From the NCBI GenBank assembly GCA_032622095.1, contig CP136061.1, positions 116,012,754 through 116,076,753 on the forward strand: a stretch of 64,000 nucleotides of DNA. Reading direction: 5' to 3'. The stretch is from Siphonodentalium dalli. Taxonomy: Eukaryota > Mollusca > Scaphopoda > Gadilida > Siphonodentaliidae. Position 1 is the stretch's first letter. Each line of letters starts with the position of its first letter. The notes beneath the pieces were generated by a model. The model did not search any database. It was not told where the DNA came from and saw only the letters and a list, made by a program, of their open reading frames with translations. Below, one piece after another: positions 11,086 through 21,790 of the stretch. The position numbers and the translations under genes are program-made.

Positions 11086-11360
11086 TCTGAATTTTATTAT
11101 GTCCCTGGCTCCGCCCACATTTGACCCAGTGACCTCATTTGAACAAATCTGAACCCCAGTCACCCAAGGACCCTTCGTACCAAATATGAACCCATTCGAC
11201 CCGATGGTACAAGAGAAGAGGGGGTAAAGAGTTATGGCCCTGTCTTCGCAACTATTTGACCCAGTGGCGGCATTTGAACAAATCTGAATGTTAGTCACAT
11301 AGGGAACATCCACAGCAAATATGAACCCAATCGGTCTTATGGATTGGGAGAAGAAGATGT
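11086..11360. repeat. Mollusc-type 110-bp repeat, block 1
   Basis: Two-plus tandem copies of a unit containing 'cctggctccgccc', 'gacccagtgacctcatttgaacaaatctga' (two adjoining phrases) and 'accaaatatgaacccattcg'. The continuation 'gaagatgtttaaagaattgttgac' is split by the MITE-B insertion that follows. Confidence 0.65.
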
Positions 11361-11364
11361 TTAA

Positions 11365-11842
11365 AGGTACTCAATCCGATAAAACTCCTCTCAATTACTA
11401 TTTCAATGGCTTCGGGGGTCAAAAATATTTGATTCGAGTCGAGGAAGTCACCCATCAAAGCTCAGATTTGTTAGATATCGATTTTAGAAATCTATTATTT
11501 TTCATTATCGGGAATTCTTTCTGGCCCAGAAGACAGTCAAAATTTCGTTATTATTACCACTTGATTATAGAGTTATCCATCCTTGTCTGTTTGAATAGAG
11601 TTTTGGCGTAAAATCTCGAGCAGGTTACCAAATTGACGGCAGTTATTAGTACACATCTCGAGCAATTAACAAATTTCAAAATCAATATATAATAACTCTG
11701 AGCTTTGTTTGATGGGTTCCTCGACTCGAATCAAATATTTTTTACCCCCAAAGCCAAAGAAATAGTAATATAGGACCCTCTGATCGGATTGTTGTTGTTG
11801 GAATCTGTTGAGATGGGGACCCTCTTTACGGATTGAGTACCT
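11365..11842. mobile_element. TTAA MITE family B, near-complete copy
   Basis: Ends AGGTACTCAATCCGAT and ATTGAGTACCT, flanked by TTAA at 11361-11364 and 11843-11846. Host sequence 'gaagatgt' | TTAA | 'agaattgttgacggacgg' is interrupted exactly at TTAA; the same host sequence is uninterrupted at about 16435-16465. That supplies an empty-site proof of target duplication. The 478-bp interior is non-coding. Confidence 0.82.
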
Positions 11843-12221
11843 TTAAAGAATTGTTGACGGACGGATGGACGGACGAGGAGTGATAACTATAGCTCCACCG
11901 GAGACTTCGTCTCAGGTGATCTAATAACAAAATATAAAAACATTTGTATGTCGAAAAATGGGAATGACTCCGACTGAACTCAAAATCGCAGGTGCGCAGG
12001 TTCCTTTGCTGGTTGCTATCTGTGCCAAGTTTTAAAAATATTAACTGGAAATGACGGAATGCATGTCGGCTCGGACAAAAGATGCGTCCCAGGATGTACC
12101 ATTCTATGTCGTAAAATGGAAATAACTCCGCCAAACTGACTCCGACTGAACTCAAAAACGCAGGTTTCCATGCTGGTTGATATCTGTTCCAAGTTAAAAC
12201 AAAATTGACTGGAAAATGACG
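11843..12221. repeat. End of mollusc-type repeat and 'actccgactgaactc' repeat
   Basis: 11843-11922 carries the repeat terminus 'tatagctccaccggagacttcgtctcaggtgatc'-like sequence (compare 16480-16517), a small palindrome. 11935-12221 holds two diverged copies of a unit with 'gactccgactgaactcaaaa' and 'gcaggt...gctggttg', the host sequence into which the next foldback inserted. Confidence 0.55.
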
Positions 12222-12227
12222 GAATAC

Positions 12228-13035
12228 TATGGAGCCCCGGAGGTGACATCCGAATTTTTTTTTTAAGTCGTGGCCACGAGAATAAAGTCGTGGCCACGAG
12301 AATATGAAGTCGTGGCCACGAGCATATGAAGTCGTGGCCACGAGAATATGAGGTCGTGGCCACGAGACTACGAAGTCGTGGGCACGAGAATAAAGTCGTG
12401 GCCACGAGAATAAAGTCGTGGGCACGAGAATAAAGTCGTGGCCACGAGAATAAAGTCGTGGGCACGAGAATAAAGTCGTGGCCACGAGAATAAAGTCGTG
12501 GGCACGAGAATAAAGTCGTGGCCACGAGAATAAAGTCGTGGTCACGAGCATAAAGTCGTGGCCACGAGAATAATGTCGTGGCCACGAGAATATAGTCGTG
12601 GCCACGAGAATATGAAGTCGTGCCCACGAGAATATGAAGTCGTGCCCACGAGACTATGATGTCGTGGCCACGAGAATATGGTCGTGGCCACGAGAATAAA
12701 GTCGTGGCCAGGAGAATATGAAGTCGTGACCACGACTTTATTCTCGTGGCCACGACATTAGTCATTATTCTCTTGCGTTCACGACTTTATTCTCGTGGCC
12801 ACGACTTTATTCTCGTGGCCACGACATTATTCTCGTGCCCACGACTTTATTCTCGTGGCCACGACTTTATTCTCGTGCACACGACTTCGTAGTCTCGTGG
12901 CCACGACCTCATATTCTCGTGGCCACGACTTCATATGCTCGTGGCCACGACTTCATATTCTCGTGGCCACGACTTCATATTCTCGTGGCCACGACTTAAA
13001 ATCAAAAATTCGGATGTCACCTCCGGGGCTCCATA
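12228..13035. mobile_element. 808-bp foldback made of palindromic 20-bp repeats
   Basis: Inverted ends TATGGAGCCCCGGAGGTGAC and complement. Target duplication GAATAC at 12222-12227 and 13036-13041. Between the ends lie about two dozen copies of a roughly 20-bp monomer 'aagtcgtggccacgagaata', arranged in one orientation to about 12735 and in the opposite orientation after it. Each monomer has its own palindrome TCGTGGCCACGA; many alternate 'gtggccac' with 'gtgggcac', giving a 40-bp dimer period. Open frames exist because 20-bp units repeat every 60 bp; not protein-coding. Confidence 0.8.
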
Positions 13036-13041
13036 GAATAC

Positions 13042-14407
13042 AGACTCGGACGAAAGATATACTTCCCAGGATATACGATTATATGACGAAACAGTGCAAT
13101 AACTCCGCAAAATTAGTCCGACCGAACACAAAATCGCAGGTTCTCATACTGGATGATATAATTATGTGACAAGTTTTAAAAACAAGACAGTCAATGACTG
13201 TGGGGTCGCTCACCAGACTGCAAAGACTGATAAGACTGGGACTCTGGAGACTACAACAGTCAGAACTTTTCATAATCACTTTAAAAGAAATAGCTCTAAA
13301 CAGGATATGTGGCTAGAGAAACTTCACATATGTAGATTGGTGAAAATCCACCTTGAAATTACCAACTGTACACTACTGATCACCCTCCTCCTCCAGCTCA
13401 ACAAGTCCCGTTTGACCGGGCTACAGACTCCCAAGTCTTAGGTTGGAATTTCACAACTGACACCTCAAACTTTCTCAATTGTTGGAAATTTCCAATCTCA
13501 CAAGCGCCTTTTTCCAAAACCATTTAGACATGTTTGAAGCCCAATTATCCATGGACCCAAAACACAATACATGTATGTCAGATTAATCAGTCAGGTGGTT
13601 CCAACGTAGATGTTTTAATGAATTTGGTATTTCAATGATTTTATTAGACACAAAAGTGTTAACTCCCCATAGCCCCACCATTTCTTGACAAATTGACCTC
13701 ATTTTAACAAATCTGAATCTCAGTCACTTAAGGATTCTGCTGATTGCTCCATAGTATATGTAAGCTAAATAGTCCATCCTCTCTTGAGAAGACATTTTAA
13801 GATTTACTATAGAGACATATAGTTATGTCCCTGGTCCCATCCTATTTAACATGGTGACCCCATCTGAATAAATTTGAATCCCAGACACCAAAGAACCCTT
13901 CATACATATGATAAATACCAGTAAAATAGACCTAATGGTCCTTGTGGAGGAAGCATATTAAGATGGAAACTGTTCTTCGTTTGGCCCCTATTTGACCAAG
14001 TGACCCCATTAAAAAAAAATATGAATTGCAGTCAAGGAAGAACATTCCATGCTAAATAAGCCAACTAGTTCTTGCAAACATATTTTAAGAATTACTATGT
14101 AGTGAAATAGTTAAGTATCTGGCTCTGCCCTTATTTGACTTTGTGATCCCATTTTCACAAATCTGTCACCCAAGGTAATTTCATACCAGATATAAGCAAA
14201 ATAGGCCATTTGATTCTTGCATAGAAGACACATCATGAATTACTATGTAGAGAAATAGTAATGTAGCTGGCCTTGCACTTACTTGACCTGGTGACCCTGA
14301 TTGAACAAATCTGAACCACAATCACCAAAGGAGCAAGCCTGCAAATAGTGTGCCTATTCCTAAATTGTATGTGCCTGGCCTCAAGCAACACAATGCATTA
14401 TACAATC
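13042..14407. repeat. Dispersed repeats, no genes
   Basis: 13042-13170 continues the host repeat interrupted by the foldback. 13175-13510 is the paralogue of 8230-8600. From 13690 to 14330 there are four or five diverged copies of the 110-bp mollusc-type unit ('tgaccc/tgacctcatt...aacaaatctga...agtca'). No gene was recognised. Confidence 0.5.
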
Positions 14408-15235
14408 AAGCCTTGAAATAGTGTGTCTGTCATTTGCGGAATGAGGTCCCCCAGAGGGTGACTTTAGTGACGCTATCCTGCACAGTGGGCTAGCATCACT
14501 AAATTCACCCTCTGGGGACCTCATTCTGCTAAGGCCCTCAACTGCTATGGCAGACCTAGGATAAGATTGAAGTTCCCCAGTTGAAGTTGATGTTCACCCA
14601 TTGGACACCTCAATTACGAATTTTATCTTCTGCAAATTAGGGGATATAGAAACTTCCTAGAAGGGAAATGTAACTAACAACAAGGTTAATTTGATACTAT
14701 AGATACTTCCAAGAAGATGAGGCCTAAGCAGAATGAGGTCTCCAGAGGGTGAATTTGGTGATGCTAGCCCGCTGTGTGGGATAGCATCACTAAATTCACC
14801 CTCCGGGGACCTCATTCTGCAAAGGACAGGCACCATATTTGCCCTGTTGAACAATACATGATAGATTGTGCCTCTTATTAATGATTCTCTGACCTGCAAA
14901 TGTCAGACACACTAAATTCACACCTCAATTATGAATTTTATCTTTTGCAAATTAGGGGATATAGAAACTTCCTAGAAGGGAAATGTAACTAACAACAAGG
15001 TTAATTTGATACTATAGATACTTCCAAGAAGATGGGGCCTAAGCAGAATGAGGTCTCCAGAGGGTGAATTTGGTGATGCTAGCCCGCTGTGTGGGATAGC
15101 ATCACTAAATTCACCCTCCGGGGACCTCATTCTGCAAAGAACAGGCACCATATTTGCCCTGTTGAACAATACATGATAGATTGTGCCTCTTATTAATGAT
15201 TCTCTGACCTGCAAATGTCAGACACACTAAATTCA
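14408..15235. mobile_element. MITE family C, long form with tandem duplication
   Basis: Starts 'aagccttgaaatagtgtgtc' and reaches 'caaatgtcagacacactaaa', the family ends. It contains three inverted cores 'gaggtcyccagagggtgaa' / 'ttcaccctc..ggggacctc' (14440-14528, 14736-14820, 15051-15135). Its 3' part, 14606-14920, is duplicated head to tail as 14921-15235 (315 bp, only a few mismatches). Non-coding; the identical 80-residue frame in each half is a by-product. Confidence 0.7.
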
Positions 15236-15566
15236 GGCAGTTTGTTTAAAATTGCTAGCAGTATGTTTATACAAGCTGTCAGTGACATTGTATTCCTAGA
15301 TTAATGACCCGTGTTTCTCTCTGTCTATCCACAAAGAGATATCTGCAACTTTAATAGAACAGGTATTAAAGTTGGAAGCTGGAAATGATATCCATTGGAA
15401 GGGATGTTGGTTGGGTGTATGCCACTGCAGGGTGGGGTGGGTCTGGGCCATGTGGGAGGGGGATGGGCAATGGAATATTTCTGTAATTTCAGAAGATTAA
15501 AATTAAAGTTTCACAACTCTACAGATGTTATATTGGTGTCACTTTTTTCAAATTTTATAACATGCT
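15236..15566. other. Unassigned sequence
   Basis: Mixed sequence with a G-rich stretch at 15405-15470 ('gggtggggtgggtctgggcc'). It shares loose similarity with 10940-11000 ('atttctgtaatttcag', 'tttcacaactct'). No gene or element was recognised. Confidence 0.35.
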
Positions 15567-15570
15567 TTAA

Positions 15571-16090
15571 AGATGGATTATCTCTTTAAATAACAAATTT
15601 TAAATAGTTGCGTGGGTATAAAATAATAGATATGAACTGAAGTCCTATGTCCGGAAAAGCTTCTATCAATTAGTATTGATTTTATTTCGAATATTAAATC
15701 GGGCCCATTTATGTTACTATTTTTAGAACCGACCATTCGGATGAGACCGGATTGCGATATAGAGCACTGGGCTGTTCCTACGGCTACGCAACGAATGTCA
15801 AATGTCACATATTGGTTGTTTGTACTGTTTTGTTCCACAGATATAAGCGATAATGAGTATAATTAACGTTTATTTGTGACAAAATTGCACAATATAATTT
15901 CTGGTCTCTGTTACCAGTAACCAATATTGTTCGTTAGCTGAACAAACACACCTTTTTAGACCAGAAAATATTCGAAATAAAATTAATATTAATCGATAGA
16001 AGCATTTCCGGACAGGAGTCTTCGATTCAGATCTAATATTTTATACCCCGGTAACTATATAATACATGTTTACAAAGAGATAATCCACCT
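15571..16090 (-). mobile_element. TTAA MITE family A, copy 1
   Basis: 520 bp, flanked by TTAA (15567-15570, 16091-16094). Inverted ends 'agatggattatctcttt' and 'aaagagataatccacct' extend as imperfect inverted repeats of about 125 bp, both including 'ggtataaaat' and 'tccggaaa(a/t)gc'. It carries the family's 86-codon frame on the minus strand (15578-15838), judged non-coding. Confidence 0.85.
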
Positions 16091-16144
16091 TTAAAAAAAA
16101 TTTGTTTGTTAAATTGAGTAAGGTGAAAATTCCAAAAATCTGAA

Positions 16145-16600
16145 TTTAACAAAAAAAAAAATTTCTTCAGTTATGTCACTGGCTCCGCCCGCATTCGACC
16201 CAGTGACCTCATTTGAACAAATCTAATAACAGTCCCCCAAAGACCCTTTGTACCAGATACGAACCCATTCGGCCCAATGAAATTTGAGAAGAAGTTGTTG
16301 TAAGAATTACAGAGTTATGGCCCTGGCTTCGCAACTATTTGACCCAGTGACCTCATTTGAACAAATCTGAATGACAGTCACCTAGGGACCATCCACACCA
16401 AATATGAACCCATTTGGTCTCATGGTTCCAGAGGAGAAGATGTTTAAAGAATTGTTGACAGACGGACGAGGAGTGAAGACTATAGCTCCACAAGAGACTT
16501 CGTCTCAGGTGAGCTAAAAATGACCAGAAAATGACAGAATATTCAGACTCGGACAAAGTTTCGGACGGACGGACGAGGGTCATTACTATAGTGCTCCAAC
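16145..16600. repeat. Mollusc-type 110-bp repeat, block 2 (empty MITE-B site)
   Basis: Copies of 'cactggctccgcccgcattcg...gaacaaatct...', ending 'gaagatgtttaaagaattgttgacagacgg' (16435-16465) and 'tatagctccacaagagac'...'gtctcaggtgagctaa'. The TTAA inside this stretch is the unoccupied counterpart of the MITE-B insertion at 11365. Confidence 0.65.
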
Positions 16601-17095
16601 GGAATGTTGGGGAACAAAAATAACTACCTTCGGTAAGATTGTTCTCCATTTCTATTTGATTACCGTACCGGAGTGTTTCACATCACTTTAAGTAGCAGGG
16701 AATAAAATAAGTTGTTTTTTCGGTTAGCAAAATGCTATGCAAATCAGAAAATTGAAAAGCAACTCAGCCATTTTGAAGTGCAGTTTTATTTTCTTAGAAA
16801 AGAAATAGTCGAGCCAACTCCCCCCCCCCCTGTTTTAGCAACAAGCAATATCATAATGAAGCTGTCCTGAAGTGGTTTCCCTCTAAAGTCAAAGTGTTTG
16901 AATCTGGCTGATTTCCAAATCTCTTGTTATTTACACAGTAATACAAATAACTGTCTTAAAATGGGCTGTCTGAATAAAGTTATTTCAAAGAGAGTTCCAA
17001 AATACCTCCCCTACCCATCCCAACCTCCAGATAGGTACATACTAAAGGAATTGACTGGAAATGGTTTGGAATATATGTGAACTTGATCCAGTTCA
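16601..17095. other. Unassigned sequence
   Basis: About 500 bp with a short C run near 16821-16830 and no recognisable gene, hairpin or repeat. The 60-codon frame at 16898-17080 has no known motif. Confidence 0.35.
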
Positions 17096-17214
17096 TTAAA
17101 GGTGGACTGTACACTAAATCTGACCATGTATGAGACCATCTCTATTCTCCTATTATACTCAACATAATATGTGACCCGCCATATCAAATCCAGTCGGGAT
17201 TTTTTTGACCCTGT

Positions 17215-17283
17215 GCCAATGCATTCTCTTATATATGCGAGTCGACCATAGGTCGCCTCGAATATATAAGAGAATGCATTGGC
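17215..17283. repeat. 69-bp hairpin, first of a pair
   Basis: 'gccaatgcattctcttatat' pairs with its complement across a short centre 'gagtcgaccataggtcgcctc'-type loop region. The mate is at 17509-17576 in opposite orientation. The same pair recurs at 44230-44298 and 44379-44446. Confidence 0.8.
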
Positions 17284-17508
17284 CTAACAATTTTTTACAA
17301 GTTTAATAATTTGTTCTTGTATTCTTTAACAATTTTATAATTTCACCCATACAGAGCCCCAGGGGCCCAGACAAACATGAGCAGACGACACTCTTCAAAT
17401 GCTTCTATATATGTGTGGGGCTCCCTGCAGGGTAATGGATGTTTTTTAATTTATGTCCTAAAAATTGTCAGAAACATTTATTTAAAAAACATGATAAAAA
17501 ATTGTTAG

Positions 17509-17576
17509 GCCAATGCATTCTCTTATATATGCGAGGTGACCTATGGTCGACTCGCATATATAAGAGAATGCATTGG
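17509..17576. repeat. 68-bp hairpin, second of the pair
   Basis: Near-perfect palindrome, the inverted partner of 17215-17283. The two hairpins are themselves inverted relative to one another, so the unit can fold either as two small hairpins or as one large one. Confidence 0.8.
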
Positions 17577-17835
17577 CACAGGGTAAAAAAAATCCCTACT
17601 TCCGACTGGATTTAATATGGCGGGTCACATATATGCAACAAATGAATGAATATGAGCCCACGGATGAGTGCAGAATACACTCTCGAGTAATTCACTCATT
17701 TTCATTATAATTACCATGTCATCGAACACATGAGTGTATTTTGCACGGATCCATTCATTTGTCGCATACATTCTGTTGAGCATAATAGGAGATGGTCCCA
17801 TAAATGGCCTGATTTAAGGTACAGTACCCCTTTAA

Positions 17836-18634
17836 CAATATACAGTGGATAACAACTGCCTGCTGCCTGTATAAGAAATATTAAATTGTAAATCATTTGA
17901 TTAGCAAAATGCTACCCTGTACCAGTAATGTTATGCCCGGTTAACTAGTTGACGACAGGCATAGAAGTTTACACTCACATTCATTTGTAATGTCCGGATG
18001 TTGTAAGTGAATAAATAGCCTTGATTCTTGATGAGAAAGGTACATTTTTTTGCAACCTAGAATACCTCAGATTGAGAAATGTTATGATAAAGGTACGCAT
18101 GTTCATAAAATAAAAAATAAATTGGATTCCTTTGAAAGGTAGTTTTAGCTTATTTCAAATTCAATTGACCAAAAAAATGGGGGTTAATATGTTCCAATTT
18201 AAAAAAAAAAATAACTTTTGAAGGTATACTGAAGCTAAAATATTGGGAAATAGCATCTTAATATTTTATGAAACGAAATCCATTCATCTGTCAGTCAAAC
18301 CTGAACACAATTTCTGCTGCCTCTCACAAAACATCTCAGCTATCAGCTAAATTTTGTTCTCATGACCATTGTTGTTATGAATGTTTTGTCCATGTAACAA
18401 CTACCGGTTTATATAGCTAGTACTCAACATGCATGTATAACCATGCGAGGGCAAAAAAAAACCCAGTAAGAGTGACCATTTGCAACAAACAACCCCAGAC
18501 CCCTATAGATCATGCCATGAATCTCGGCTGAGCCCGTAGAGATCATGTTTCACCCATTCAAAACTATTTAATGTTCTGACTGGGAACTTTATAACATTGA
18601 ACAAACAATACAAAGCAGGGAATATAGTGTAACC
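17836..18634. other. Unassigned AT-rich sequence
   Basis: No gene, RNA or repeat recognised except a short direct repeat 'agtragagtgaccatttrcaacaaac' (near 18466), which recurs at about 19870, near the far side of the 19.3-19.8 kb palindrome. Confidence 0.35.
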
Positions 18635-18796
18635 AAGCCTTGAAATAGTGTGTCTGTCATTTGCAGAATGAGGTCCCCAGAGGGTGAATTTAGTGATGCT
18701 ACCCCGCATAGCAGGCTAGCCTCACCAAATTCACCCTCTGGGGACCTCATTCTGCTGAGGTGTAAGCAGAATGACAAACACACTATTTAAAGGCTT
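18635..18796. mobile_element. MITE family C, short form
   Basis: 162-bp palindromic element. Outer ends 'aagccttgaaatagtgtgtc' and 'cacactatttaaaggctt', inner cores 'gaggtccccagagggtgaat' and its complement. It is the most compact complete copy of the family, useful for defining its ends. Non-coding. Target duplication uncertain. Confidence 0.7.
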
Positions 18797-18842
18797 GAAT
18801 ACAAATATTCGTTGTTAATACTTGTTCCTTTATAATAGTATT

Positions 18843-19227
18843 ATATTTCACAGAAGGGGTGGTCCAAGCTCCAGATTGCATACTTTTTGTGACTTTTATG
18901 AATCAATATCGCAATAAACAGTGAATTATTTCTGGGAGATACTTCATGATTGTAGGCGATGCAAATCAAATACCGGTAGGATCAACAAAGTAAAATAAAT
19001 CATACAATCTCGAACTGGGACCCCTCACTTTCTGTGAAATACATCATTAACGTGTTAGACCCCATAAGAATTCAAATTACTTGCACTATTTCCCCAGTAG
19101 ACACAATCATAATGCACTGGTGATACTGTCACACCAACAGACTTCATATAAGTATCGTACTATGCCAACAGAAGCCGGGAGAAAAGTGATCCACTACCAT
19201 CGCCCGAAAAGTGCTGGGGAAATAGTA
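18843..19227. repeat. Two adjacent hairpin-forming sequences
   Basis: 18843-19041 has inverted ends 'tatttcacagaaggggt' / 'cccctcactttctgtgaaat'. 19086-19227 has inverted 'ctatttccccag' / 'ctggggaaatag'. Either could be a MITE; neither shows a clear target duplication. No coding content. Confidence 0.5.
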
Positions 19228-19311
19228 TAGCAAACTTGACATATCGCTCAGGAATATGTCGTCAGTGGTAACCATTAAGAGGCGGGGCAGTTAACAGTTG
19301 TCCTATGGGCA

Positions 19312-19758
19312 CTTTTTGATTTTCTGACACGGAATTTATAACATTGAACAAACAATGCAGGTAATAATATATTTCTTAGTTACTTAGAGTACGGTAATGT
19401 CCTAATAATCGACCCCTAAACCACAGCGCAATTATGGGAATTTTTTTTAGGATTTAGTCGGAAATATGGCTTGCTGCCATTCATTGGAAAGCTCTCGGTA
19501 AGAGCTTTCCGATGAAAAAGCTCTCGGTAAGAGCTTTCCGATGAATGGAAACAAGCCATATTTCCGACTAAATCCTAAAATAATTTCCATAATTCTGCTG
19601 TGGTTAAAGTGTCATATACTTCAGGCATTACTGTAACTCCCTTAGGTCATAGGCTAAGACCTAAGAGAGTTAAGGAACAGGTTGTGTTAACTAAGAAATA
19701 TATTTATACCTGCATTGTTTGTTCAATGTTATGAATTCCCTGTCAGAAAATCAAAAAG
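19312..19758. repeat. 447-bp imperfect palindrome
   Basis: The outer arms 'ctttttgattttctgacacg' and complement, then 'aacattgaacaaacaatgcagg' type sequence, then 'aggatttagtcggaaatatgg' and complement. The centre (about 19487-19545) holds a tandem of the small palindrome 'ggaaagctctcggtaagagctttcc'-like unit. An additional partial copy of the outer arm is at 18575-18610. It may be a foldback element; target duplication was not identified. Confidence 0.65.
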
Positions 19759-20162
19759 TTCCCATGTTTTGAACTGGTTGAGGTGTGATCTCTACGGCCG
19801 TATAGCTAGAGTAGAGATTCTTGACATGATCTGCAATATAGGGTACAGGTACCTGCATTACTGAATACCAGTGAGAGTGACCATTTACAACAAACTCCGA
19901 CCCCTAGATATTTTGAAAAAACAACACAAGAACTGTCACGCTCATACCACATATATTCTTGAAATAGTTACGAACAATAAAAAGTACAAGACATACCATC
20001 AAAAAATTCTAATCAATATATATACAAGTTCAATTTTTTATTGAATACTAGTGCTGAAGGTGTTGTCTTCATGTTTTTCAAGGGTTATCTATCCTGGAAA
20101 CGCGCTAACTTATGAGATAACCATCTGCTTCTTTCCGCAAGCATTTTCTTTAATTGTAAATA
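19759..20162. other. Unassigned sequence
   Basis: About 400 bp without recognised features apart from the 'gagagtgaccatttacaac' repeat near 19870 and AT-rich runs. No gene. Confidence 0.35.
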
Positions 20163-20540
20163 TACAGGTACCCCGCTGGACAAAACAAGTGTCCATTGGC
20201 ACCGCGGTGTATTTGCCGTTCGGCTGCGGTGTCAGAGTTTGTAACTGCAGTTGAGCACCGCGGCCGAACGGCAAGTACACTGCGGCCAAACGGCAAGTTC
20301 ACTGCGACCGAAAGGCTACTACCCTCGCGGTCGAATGGCATGTACACTGTGGTTAGATTTCTGGTTTGTATTGTCTTTTTTCAGTTTGATGAAAGTACAC
20401 AGTGGCAACTACACCATGCCGAATGGCAATTACACCGCGGCCGGTGGTGCCGCGGTGTAGTTGCATTTCGGCCGCGGTGGCAACGCTAACCGCACCGCAG
20501 TTAAGTGGACACTTGTTTTGTTCAGCAGGGTATCTACATG
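20163..20540. mobile_element. GC-rich foldback element
   Basis: Inverted ends containing 'ctggacaaaacaagtgtcca' and 'tggacacttgttttgttcag'. The interior is a GC-rich minisatellite of 'accgcggccgaacggcaa'-like units in both orientations. The sharp change in base composition from the AT-rich surroundings supports an insertion. Target duplication is not certain. Overlapping Arg/Gly-rich frames on both strands are compositional. Confidence 0.6.
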
Positions 20541-21290
20541 TACATAATGTATTCCTGGCAGTCATTTCTCGTTAATACATTGTATCGTTTGAGTACGTAA
20601 AAGTATGGGAATATACAAATCTTCCATAACTTTGATCTTCCATAACTTTGTATCAATGGGAACTAATTCAATAAAATTCTTGCAGAAAGGCAGATGGTTA
20701 ACTTGTTTCAGGTTGGATAACTCTTGAAAAACCTACGAAAACAACACTTTTGGCAATAATAGTGACTGGAACGAACTTGAACATGATAAAAAGTTCTGGA
20801 ACACACAATACTCCAAGATGAATTCGTATAAGCTGCAAAATTACAACCCTCTACTGCAGCTGCCATCCTACCGGTATCAATGCTATCATACCACATTTGG
20901 TCACTTGGCTGTATGTAGAATATCCAGATTGAAATTATCAATTTGCCTCTGTTGTATCAAGTCTTTCTCCCGATGAAATATTTATGAATTTTTTTTCAAG
21001 TTCTACTTGTTGACAGTACCATTACTTGAAGTCAAATAACATATTAATAACTTCCCGCTATGCCGTAAGCAAATCGTCAACAAAATTATTTCTATGTTTG
21101 ATGATTGTCTATCTCTATTTACGTTTTTACGACCAGATAAAACATCTTTTGAACAGCACAGAGTTACAATTACGGACACACATACGTAGCATTGTTGGCC
21201 ACTTTCAACTAACTTATAAAAACTGGCTCAGAATCAGAATAAAAGTCCACAAAACATCTCCATTTTGTGAATTAATCCTCATATATAGTG
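20541..21290. other. 3' flank of the HMGA-like frame
   Basis: From about 20850 onward this is paralogous to 50030-50350 (shared 'catttggtcacttggctgta', 'ctgttgtatcaagtcttt', 'ttgtgaattaat'). It is therefore downstream sequence of the AT-hook frame that was duplicated with it. No other gene was recognised. Confidence 0.5.
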
Positions 21291-21542
21291 TCATGCTGCA
21301 GCCTTCTTTGCACCTTTCCTTACTTTAAAGGTGCCCTTCGGTCTTCCTCTTGATCTTTTTGGTCCAGTGTATTCGGGCTTTTTACTTTTAGGCTTCGCTT
21401 TAATGGTTCCCTTTGGTCGACCTCTTCCTCTCTTTTCCTTGGGTTCATCATCACTTCCAGTTTCTTCAACTTCCTGCACCTTTTTCTCTGATTCTGGTTG
21501 CTTTGGTCTACCCCTCTTTCGTGGTGCGGTTTCTTCTGGCAT
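21291..21542 (-). CDS. HMGA-like protein with three AT-hooks
   Basis: 83 residues from the Met at 21542. A longer frame starts at 21575, but the paralogue at 52273 starts at the equivalent Met ('M(P/S)EETA'), so I prefer 21542. Three AT-hook cores are visible: RKRGRPK near the N-terminus, GRGRPKG in the middle and SRGRPKG near the C-terminus. An acidic 'ETGSDDEPKE' lies between hooks and a basic Lys/Ala tail ends it. Size and hook number match HMGA proteins (about 100 residues, three hooks), which bind the minor groove of AT-rich DNA. Expression and introns cannot be judged; it could be a functional gene or a recent copy. Confidence 0.6.
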   Translation of the reverse strand: MPEETAPRKRGRPKQPESEKKVQEVEETGSDDEPKEKRGRGRPKGTIKAKPKSKKPEYTGPKRSRGRPKGTFKVRKGAKKAAA

Positions 21543-21790
21543 ATTTATTTGTGGTGTAGTTTCGACTTTACGCAAAGACCTTAAACGTGCAGTAAATAAT
21601 TTTCCCGCCTAAATGCTCTATCAGACAAAGGGCTTTGAGACAAAGGACATTTCAATTTCTAATATTTAGGTCTCGTTTATCGGCGGTTCTTAGAGGACGA
21701 TCACTAATAACATAGTCTAACGTCATAAGTCTATAGTCAAGACTATCTATCTATAGGTTTCTCCTAACCTTCATTATGCTGAAGTTTTAA

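Larger units (their letters stand above)
17100..17831. mobile_element. TTAA MITE family D containing a double-hairpin insert
   Basis: Outer inverted ends of about 75 bp ('aggtggactgtacact...', '...ggtacagtacccct', both with 'gagaccatctc'/'gagatggtccc' and 'tactcaaca'), flanked by TTAA at 17096-17099 and 17832-17835. Nested inside is a second inverted-repeat unit (about 17170-17630; ends 'tatgtgacccgccatat' and complement), which itself holds two hairpins (17215-17283 and 17509-17576). No coding sequence. Confidence 0.75.

Noticed and set aside
11826-12765. Two long overlapping minus-strand frames (259 and 249 codons, 'SRGHDFILVATT' repeats)
   Set aside because: They translate the 20-bp palindromic array, which reads similarly in every frame and on both strands; there is no independent domain.
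12240-13020. CRISPR array
   Set aside because: Units are contiguous with no unique spacers, flip orientation midway, and the genome is eukaryotic.
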